From assembly GCF_900113135.1 (NCBI RefSeq), contig NZ_FOOH01000001.1, positions 62,001 to 126,000 of the forward strand: a stretch of 64,000 bases of DNA, in the 5' to 3' direction. The stretch is from Salegentibacter agarivorans (lineage in GTDB: Bacteria > Bacteroidota > Bacteroidia > Flavobacteriales > Flavobacteriaceae). The position numbers and the translations under genes are program-made. Below, in pieces: positions 59,193 through 64,000 of this stretch. How positions within the stretch are numbered: position 1 is the stretch's first letter; each line of letters begins with the position of its first letter. The notes beneath the pieces were generated by a model. It ran no database searches. It was not told where the DNA came from and saw only the letters and a list, made by a program, of their open reading frames with translations.

Positions 59193-60371
59193 CTAAAGCT
59201 GTACTTTTTTCTGAAATAATCCCCACAAACCCAGGGCAGGTCCTATAGCAAGCAAACTTAAACTATACACCGGTTCCAATTGATTCAAATAAGTAATTAA
59301 CTGGATACTCACAATAGTAATGGCAAAACCTATGGAATTTACAATGGTAAGGGCTGTGCCTTTAATTTCCGGTGGGGCGTTTCTAGCTACCAATGTTGAG
59401 AATAGAGGTGAATCGGCGACTACCATAATTCCCCAAAAGCATAAAAATGAGATGAGTATTGTTGCTGAAGGCTGTAGAAAAATGAAAGGAAAAATTATAC
59501 AACATAAACCCGATAGGAGTAAAGCGGTCGCAGCGGTTCGTTTTATCCCGGCAATTTCTGAAATATAACCACCCAAAACACAGGAAAGTCCGCCAATTCC
59601 AATAATTATAAATGACCAAAACGGAATATCAAAATTACTTTCGGGAAACGAAATTTTATAAGTCGCTAAAATAATTGGAACAAAAGCCCAAAAAGTATAG
59701 AGCTCCCACATATGCCCGAAATAACCAAAAGCGGCGCTAAGCAGATTTTTATTCTTAAAAACGCTAAAAACAGCATCAACTTTAAACTTGCCCTTTGCTT
59801 TTCTAAATGGACCGTTGGGAACAAATAGAAAAATTAAAAATCCGCCCAGAAATGCGAAACCGGAAGTGGCAATAATAACATAACGCCAGGGTAGGTTTTC
59901 GGTACCGGTGAAAGTCTTTAAAAAATGCGGAAAAGCAGTACCTAAAACCAGGGCTCCAACCAAATAACCGAGCGATTTCCCGAGGCCCATGTCATAATAA
60001 TCTGCAGCGATCTTCATTCCTACAGGATAAATTCCAGCCAGGGAAAATCCTGTGAGAAAACGCAGTAAAAGTAAGGAGTTTAAATTGTTGTTTTCGAGAA
60101 CAATTCCTAGGTTAAAAATTGCTCCAAAAACCGCAGAGATAAAGAAGAGTTTTGAAGGTGGAAACCGGTCGGCAAGGCTAAGAAAAGCAAAGATGAGCGT
60201 GCCCAGAATAAAACCGAATTGTACCGCAGAGGTTAAATGTCCTAAAGCTTCGTCTTGTAAATTAAAATTGAGGTAAAGCTCAGGCATCACCGCATTACCG
60301 GCAAACCAAAGCGAGGTGCAGCAAAACTGGGAAAAAACGATTAGCGGTAGAATCTGTTTTGCCGGCTGCAT
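59193..60371 (-). CDS. MFS transporter
   Basis: A 392-residue protein with twelve predicted membrane helices in two halves. ALGHLTSAVQFGFILGTLIFAFLSLADRFPPSKLF carries the loop 2-3 motif with DRF. GLGKSLGYLVGALVLGTAFPHFL and GGLSCVLGGYISEIAGIKR follow. It resembles exporters of drugs or sugars; the substrate is not predictable. It starts seven bases past the smpB stop, so it is probably co-transcribed with smpB. Confidence 0.85.
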   Translation of the reverse strand: MQPAKQILPLIVFSQFCCTSLWFAGNAVMPELYLNFNLQDEALGHLTSAVQFGFILGTLIFAFLSLADRFPPSKLFFISAVFGAIFNLGIVLENNNLNSLLLLRFLTGFSLAGIYPVGMKIAADYYDMGLGKSLGYLVGALVLGTAFPHFLKTFTGTENLPWRYVIIATSGFAFLGGFLIFLFVPNGPFRKAKGKFKVDAVFSVFKNKNLLSAAFGYFGHMWELYTFWAFVPIILATYKISFPESNFDIPFWSFIIIGIGGLSCVLGGYISEIAGIKRTAATALLLSGLCCIIFPFIFLQPSATILISFLCFWGIMVVADSPLFSTLVARNAPPEIKGTALTIVNSIGFAITIVSIQLITYLNQLEPVYSLSLLAIGPALGLWGLFQKKVQL

Positions 60372-60378
60372 CCAGGAT

Positions 60379-60843
60379 TTATTTGTATTCTTTCTTAATC
60401 CTGTCTAATTTTCGTTTGCTTTCGCGGTCTTTAATAGTCTCTCTTTTATCGTAGAGTTTTTTACCTTTTGCAAGCGCTATTTGCATTTTCGCGAGTCCGC
60501 GGTCGTTAATAAAAACTCGCAGCGGAATAATGGTAAGTCCGGAATTCTTTACTTCTTTTTCTAGTTTTCGTAATTCGCGGCGCTGCAAAAGGAGTTTCCG
60601 CTCACTTTTTGGATTATGGTTAAAATGAGTGGCGTGAGAATATTCTTCAACGTGCATATTAATCACGAATAATTCGTGATTCTGAAATTCACAAAAACTT
60701 TCGGCTATAGAAGCTTTTCCCTGCCTAATGGCTTTTATCTCGGTACCGGCCAGTTTTATCCCGGCCACATATTTATCGAGGATTTCATATTCAAACCGAG
60801 CCTTTCGATTTTTTATATTTATGGTATTGCTGGTCTTCTTCAT
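60379..60843 (-). CDS. smpB: SsrA-binding protein SmpB
   Basis: It binds tmRNA and brings it to stalled ribosomes for trans-translation. I start it at MKKTSNTINIKNRKARFEY (60843), three codons inside the longest frame, giving 154 residues. KYVAGIKLAGTEIKAIRQGKASIAESF and the C-terminal basic tail (KGKKLYDKRETIKDRESKRKLDRIKKEYK) are diagnostic. The tmRNA gene itself is not in the window. The MFS gene follows at once. Confidence 0.97.
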   Translation of the reverse strand: MKKTSNTINIKNRKARFEYEILDKYVAGIKLAGTEIKAIRQGKASIAESFCEFQNHELFVINMHVEEYSHATHFNHNPKSERKLLLQRRELRKLEKEVKNSGLTIIPLRVFINDRGLAKMQIALAKGKKLYDKRETIKDRESKRKLDRIKKEYK

Positions 60844-60849
60844 AAGAAA

Positions 60850-60857
60850 CAAAAATA
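60850..60857 (-). promoter_or_regulatory. candidate -7 element of smpB
   Basis: TATTTTTG on the minus strand fits TAnnTTTG and is six bases before the smpB ATG. This would give an almost leaderless transcript. The -33 element is not clear. Confidence 0.35.
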
Positions 60858-60932
60858 GGAAGCTTTACAGAAACATTACCTGTATTTACAGAATTCGTAA
60901 CACTTTATATCGAATTTCCGTTGGATTAGCCG

Positions 60933-61367
60933 TTATTCCCTTGTAAACCTCTGTTGTACCCCTTCTTCTTCCCCGTCATCATCAACATCATCCATTCCTT
61001 CTACGAGGAGCGTTTCAGAATTTAGGGTAACAATATCCATAACAACCACATCATTTCCAGAAACGGTAAGACTAATGGTGTTACCAGTCGCGGTGTATGT
61101 TCCTTCCTCATCAACGTCTTCTTCACAACCCCATATATCAATCTGTCTGTAAGTTCCGTCTTCGTTGAATTCAACATAATCCTTACCGCAATCTTCGTGG
61201 TCGTTATAAGGTGTTTCTTCACCTTCAACAATTAGAGCGTCTATATACCAGATGCCCAGTAATTCTTCATTAATTTGCGGTGTTTCATTTGGTGAATCAT
61301 CATCTGTGTCACAGGCTGTGAATAATCCAAAGCTTAAAAATGCTAAAAGTAAAATTGGTTTTTTCAT
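60933..61367 (-). CDS. lipocalin-like domain lipoprotein
   Basis: A 144-residue lipoprotein. The lipobox LFTAC places the modified cysteine at residue 19, followed by an acidic linker (DTDDDSPNETP). ELLGIWYIDALIVEGEE, VEFNEDGTYRQ and EGTYTATGNTISLTVSGN suggest a lipocalin-like small barrel of the kind common in Flavobacteriaceae. The C-terminus is acidic (DDVDDDGEEEG). The ligand is unknown. Confidence 0.75.
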   Translation of the reverse strand: MKKPILLLAFLSFGLFTACDTDDDSPNETPQINEELLGIWYIDALIVEGEETPYNDHEDCGKDYVEFNEDGTYRQIDIWGCEEDVDEEGTYTATGNTISLTVSGNDVVVMDIVTLNSETLLVEGMDDVDDDGEEEGVQQRFTRE

Positions 61368-61472
61368 AGGTGTATTTAGTTTGAAGCCGCAAAATAGTAA
61401 AATGAAAATGAAATAAGGAAAATCACAACTGCTATGTGTGACTAATGTTACCCGTCAATTCATCATTTTATC

Positions 61473-61480
61473 TACCTTTG
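61473..61480 (+). promoter_or_regulatory. candidate -7 element of the DUF6503 gene
   Basis: TACCTTTG fits TAnnTTTG and is 48 bases upstream of the ATG at 61529. A TTG at -33 is not seen. Confidence 0.35.
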
Positions 61481-61528
61481 CAAACCATTTTGTTATCTCA
61501 ACAGCCTGTAATCTTTATAATTTTTAAG

Positions 61529-62272
61529 ATGAAAAAATACTTTTTAGGAGCACTTATTATAGCACTCACTTTTGCATGTAATTCTAATGAAGAAACTGCG
61601 CAGCAAATTATAGATAAAGCCATTGAAAATGCAGGCGGAGAAAATTATAAAAAGGCCGAAATAAGTTTCGATTTTAGAAAAGGTTCCTATAGCAGTAGTA
61701 GAAAAGGTGGGAAATTTGAATTAGAGCGCATCCTGGCCGATTCTACCGCCACCCAATACCGGGACGTAGTAAAGAATGAAGGTTTTACCCGTTATTACAA
61801 AGATACCGCAGTACAACTTTCAGATTCTATGAAAAACGTTTATGCAAATTCAGTGAATTCGGTTCATTATTTTGTGCAGCTGCCTTTTGGTTTAAATGAT
61901 GCCGCAGTAAATAAAGAATTAATAGGAAAAGACACCATTAACGATAAAGAATATTATGAAATAAAGGTTACTTTTAATGCAGAAGGTGGAGGTACAGATC
62001 ACGAAGATGTTTATATGTATTGGATTAATACCCAAAATTACCACGTAGATTATCTTGCATATAGTTTTGAAGTTAATGAGGGCGGGTTGCGATTTAGAAA
62101 GGCTTACAACCCCAGAACTATAGAGGGCATTCGGTTTGTAGATTATGAGAATTACAAAACCGATGATTTGGATACTCCTCTAAATGAACTAGATGATCTT
62201 TACGAAGCCCGGCAACTGGAATTACTCTCCAAAATTGAAAACAGAAATATAGAAGTCAATCTTTTGAATTAA
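61529..62272 (+). CDS. DUF6503 family lipoprotein
   Basis: About 247 residues from the ATG at 61529; the frame is open further upstream but without signal character. MKKYFLGALIIALTFAC has a lipobox with the cysteine at residue 17. The rest is one domain with repeated beta strands (AEISFDFRKGSYSSSRKGGKFEL, DKEYYEIKVTFNAEGGG, VYMYWINTQNYHVDYLAYSFEVNEGG), similar to outer-membrane lipoprotein-sorting-like folds. The function is unknown. Confidence 0.75.
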   Translation: MKKYFLGALIIALTFACNSNEETAQQIIDKAIENAGGENYKKAEISFDFRKGSYSSSRKGGKFELERILADSTATQYRDVVKNEGFTRYYKDTAVQLSDSMKNVYANSVNSVHYFVQLPFGLNDAAVNKELIGKDTINDKEYYEIKVTFNAEGGGTDHEDVYMYWINTQNYHVDYLAYSFEVNEGGLRFRKAYNPRTIEGIRFVDYENYKTDDLDTPLNELDDLYEARQLELLSKIENRNIEVNLLN

Positions 62273-62300
62273 ATTCTGAAGAATATTCTTACGCACACCT

Positions 62301-62320
62301 GTTAATTCTTCCTAATTAAC
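62301..62320 (+). terminator. possible terminator hairpin
   Basis: GTTAATT (62301-62307) and AATTAAC (62314-62320) form a 7-bp stem, with further partial pairing outside (CACAC/GTGTTG) and a T-rich tail. It lies 29 bases after the DUF6503 stop. Confidence 0.4.
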
Positions 62321-62402
62321 GTGTTGTTTTAAAAGCTTTAACAACGCCTTAGTTCACATTCTTTGCCTCAGTTCATAACTTTAAATTTCCAAAAAAATAG
62401 TT

Positions 62403-63788
62403 ATGAAAGAGAAAACATTGAAAACCATTAACCCGGCCACGGGTAAAGAATTAGACACTTACGAATATTTTACAGACCAGGAAGCAAAAGATGCCGTGGA
62501 AGAATGTCACCAGGCATTTTTAAAATGGCGTGAAAAATCTCCAAAACAAAGAGCTGAGGTAATTAAAGCAATAGGGGAGAAGCTAACCGAATACAAAGCC
62601 GAATTGGTAAAATTAATGACTGCCGAAATGGGTAAATTACTCAAGCAAGGAGAACAGGAAATTGATCTTTGTGCAGGAATTTGTGAATGGACAGCAGCCA
62701 ATGGTCCCGAAAATTTAAAAGATGAAGAACGTGAGTTGCCAGATGGCGGTCGCGGAATAATCACTTACTCACCTATTGGAGTAATCTACGGAATCCAACC
62801 CTGGAATTTCCCCGCTTACCAGGTAATTAGATATACAATTGCCAACCTTATGGCTGGAAATGGAGTTTTACTGAAACACGCTGAAAGTGTGACCGGTTCA
62901 GGATTACTTCTCGAAAAAATATTTAAAGAAGCCGGTTTGCCCAAAGACCTTTTTAAAGTGCTTTTAATAGACCACGACCAGTCAGATTCTATAATTGAAC
63001 ACGATCTTGTGAGGGGTGTAACCTTAACCGGAAGCCCGGGAGCCGGGAAAATAATTGGTGAAAAAGCAGGCGCTAACCTTAAGAAAACTGTTTTGGAACT
63101 TGGTTCTAATGATGCTTATTTAGTACTTGAAGATGCCGATATTAAGAAAGCTGTGGAATGGTGCGTAAAAGGTAGAGTTTATAATAATGGCGAAACCTGT
63201 GTGGCTGCCAAAAGATTTGTGGTTACCGAGAAAGTCTACGATGAATTTAAAGAAGCTTTTGTAGAAAAGATGAAGAATTTAAAAGCTGGAGATCCAACCA
63301 GTGATGAGAGCGACCTTGGGCCAATGGCACGAGAAGATCTTCGCGAAGAATTGCACGAACAGGTTGAAGACAGTGTGAAGAAAGGAGCGGCAGTACTATG
63401 CGGCGGTAAAATTCCCGATGGTGATGGCTTTTATTATCCTGCTACCGTTTTGGCAAACGTAAAGCCGGGCCAACCTGCTTACGACGATGAACTTTTTGGA
63501 CCCGTGGCTTCGTTGATAAAAGCTAAAGATGATGAAGATGCAATGCGAATTGCTAATGATAGCCGTTTTGGACTTGGAGGGGGAATTTTCTCTGAAGATG
63601 TAGATAAGGCCGTAGAATTGGCCAGTAAGCACTTTGATACCGGGATGGTATTTATTAATTCATTCGGGCTTGCACAACCAAATATGCCTTTTGGCGGAGT
63701 GAAAAATTCAGGTTACGGCCGTGAACACGGTGGCTTCGGACTTAAAGAATTTGTAAACGCCAAAGCGATTAATATTCTAAACGGATAA
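62403..63788 (+). CDS. NAD(P)-dependent succinate-semialdehyde-type aldehyde dehydrogenase
   Basis: A 461-residue cytoplasmic aldehyde dehydrogenase. Glu232 (LELGSNDAYLVL) and the catalytic Cys266 (NNGETCVAAKRF) are intact, as is the cofactor block PWNFPAYQVIRY. The C-terminal FGGVKNSGYGREHGGFGLKEF is typical of the succinate-semialdehyde branch. Whether it prefers NAD or NADP cannot be told. The gene stands alone, with the terminator at 63808. Confidence 0.9.
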   Translation: MKEKTLKTINPATGKELDTYEYFTDQEAKDAVEECHQAFLKWREKSPKQRAEVIKAIGEKLTEYKAELVKLMTAEMGKLLKQGEQEIDLCAGICEWTAANGPENLKDEERELPDGGRGIITYSPIGVIYGIQPWNFPAYQVIRYTIANLMAGNGVLLKHAESVTGSGLLLEKIFKEAGLPKDLFKVLLIDHDQSDSIIEHDLVRGVTLTGSPGAGKIIGEKAGANLKKTVLELGSNDAYLVLEDADIKKAVEWCVKGRVYNNGETCVAAKRFVVTEKVYDEFKEAFVEKMKNLKAGDPTSDESDLGPMAREDLREELHEQVEDSVKKGAAVLCGGKIPDGDGFYYPATVLANVKPGQPAYDDELFGPVASLIKAKDDEDAMRIANDSRFGLGGGIFSEDVDKAVELASKHFDTGMVFINSFGLAQPNMPFGGVKNSGYGREHGGFGLKEFVNAKAINILNG

Positions 63789-63807
63789 TTTTTCGTAATA
63801 ATTATAT

Positions 63808-63850
63808 AAAAATGTAGTTTGAAAGCTTTTAGTTTTTAAACTACATTTTT
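63808..63850. terminator. bidirectional terminator
   Basis: AAAAATGTAGTTT (63808-63820) and AAACTACATTTTT (63838-63850) form a 13-bp stem with T-runs on both strands. It separates the dehydrogenase from the convergent partial gene, and its last base is part of that gene's stop codon. Confidence 0.82.
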
Positions 63851-64000
63851 TAATTCACATATAAAACTTGTGAAGTTCTTGAATCGTCTGGATGTACGGT
63901 TACTATAAATAAACTACCGTAAACTTTTTCATCAATATCCTGGTATTTTTTTCTTCCTAAGATGTAATTTACCCATTCGGGGTTTAGGTTGCTATGCCCA
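63850..64000 (-). CDS. 3' end of a gene cut by the window edge, unknown product
   Basis: The minus-strand frame from the window edge to TAA at 63852-63850 gives about 50 residues, including NLNPEWVNYILGRKKYQDID and ending SRTSQVLYVN. The composition looks coding and the hairpin immediately after it supports a gene end. No family is recognised from this fragment. Confidence 0.6.
   Translation of the reverse strand, partial: GHSNLNPEWVNYILGRKKYQDIDEKVYGSLFIVTVHPDDSRTSQVLYVN

Noticed and set aside
1-64000. tRNA or rRNA genes and common riboswitches
   Set aside because: I found no cloverleaf with a GTTCRANNC arm in the gene-free stretches and no recognisable TPP, cobalamin or SAM element; a covariance-model scan would be needed to be sure.

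Overview
The window looks like chromosomal core DNA of a marine or halotolerant Flavobacteriaceae bacterium (phylum Bacteroidota). A Salegentibacter/Gramella/Zunongwangia-like relative would fit, but I cannot fix the genus. The evidence is the low G+C content, promoters of the TAnnTTTG type, families typical of the phylum (DUF1573, DUF5606, DUF5686, DUF5672, DUF6503, small 30S protein THX, a BirA without a DNA-binding domain), SusC-like TonB biology, and short dispersed intergenic repeats such as GTCATTGCGAG and GTCATCCTGAA. I saw no rRNA, tRNA, CRISPR array, insertion sequence, integrase or prophage. Layout: 1-6 kb has murB, an aminotransferase, a DUF1573 protein and valS. 5.8-10.7 kb is a minus-strand run rsfS-ftsH-LUD-cdsA-psd-ACBP (protein quality control and phospholipid synthesis), divergent from birA. 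11.6-15.1 kb has a SRPBCC protein, pyrE, a NUDIX gene and an M14 peptidase lipoprotein. 15.2-18.8 kb pairs a periplasmic sugar/sorbosone dehydrogenase (PQQ type) with a TonB-dependent receptor. 19.3-22.8 kb is pyruvate carboxylase, followed by a uracil-DNA-glycosylase-like gene. 24.1-32.1 kb is a complete trpEGDCFBA operon. It has a consensus promoter, an 18-codon leader peptide with three consecutive Trp codons and a terminator/antiterminator, and its downstream spacers are packed with dispersed repeats. Two tiny genes, a 47-residue unknown and ribosomal protein THX, follow trpA. 32.1-34.4 kb is a MarR-nitroreductase-YceI-YceI operon with a palindromic candidate operator. 34.6-43.4 kb has a rhodanese, a secreted unknown, uvrB, an ABC transporter, an unknown 356-residue protein, a nucleoid-associated protein and a PRiA4-like protein. 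43.4-46.6 kb has heme A synthase, a CCA-adding enzyme and a TsaC-type protein. 46.6-52.6 kb is a cell-surface glycan locus with five transferase-type genes and a lipopolysaccharide-kinase-like gene. 52.7-63.8 kb has dapD, ruvX, def, DUF5606, outer-membrane proteins, an MFS transporter, smpB, two lipoproteins and a succinate-semialdehyde-type dehydrogenase. Both window edges cut genes. The most distinctive signals are non-coding: the trp attenuator; a composite element in which a terminator-like stem encloses a dispersed repeat (2.5, 11.6 and, as a variant, 34.9 kb); an inverted pair of degenerate heptanucleotide arrays at 18.9-19.2 kb; and a dense set of hairpin repeats inside the trp operon.
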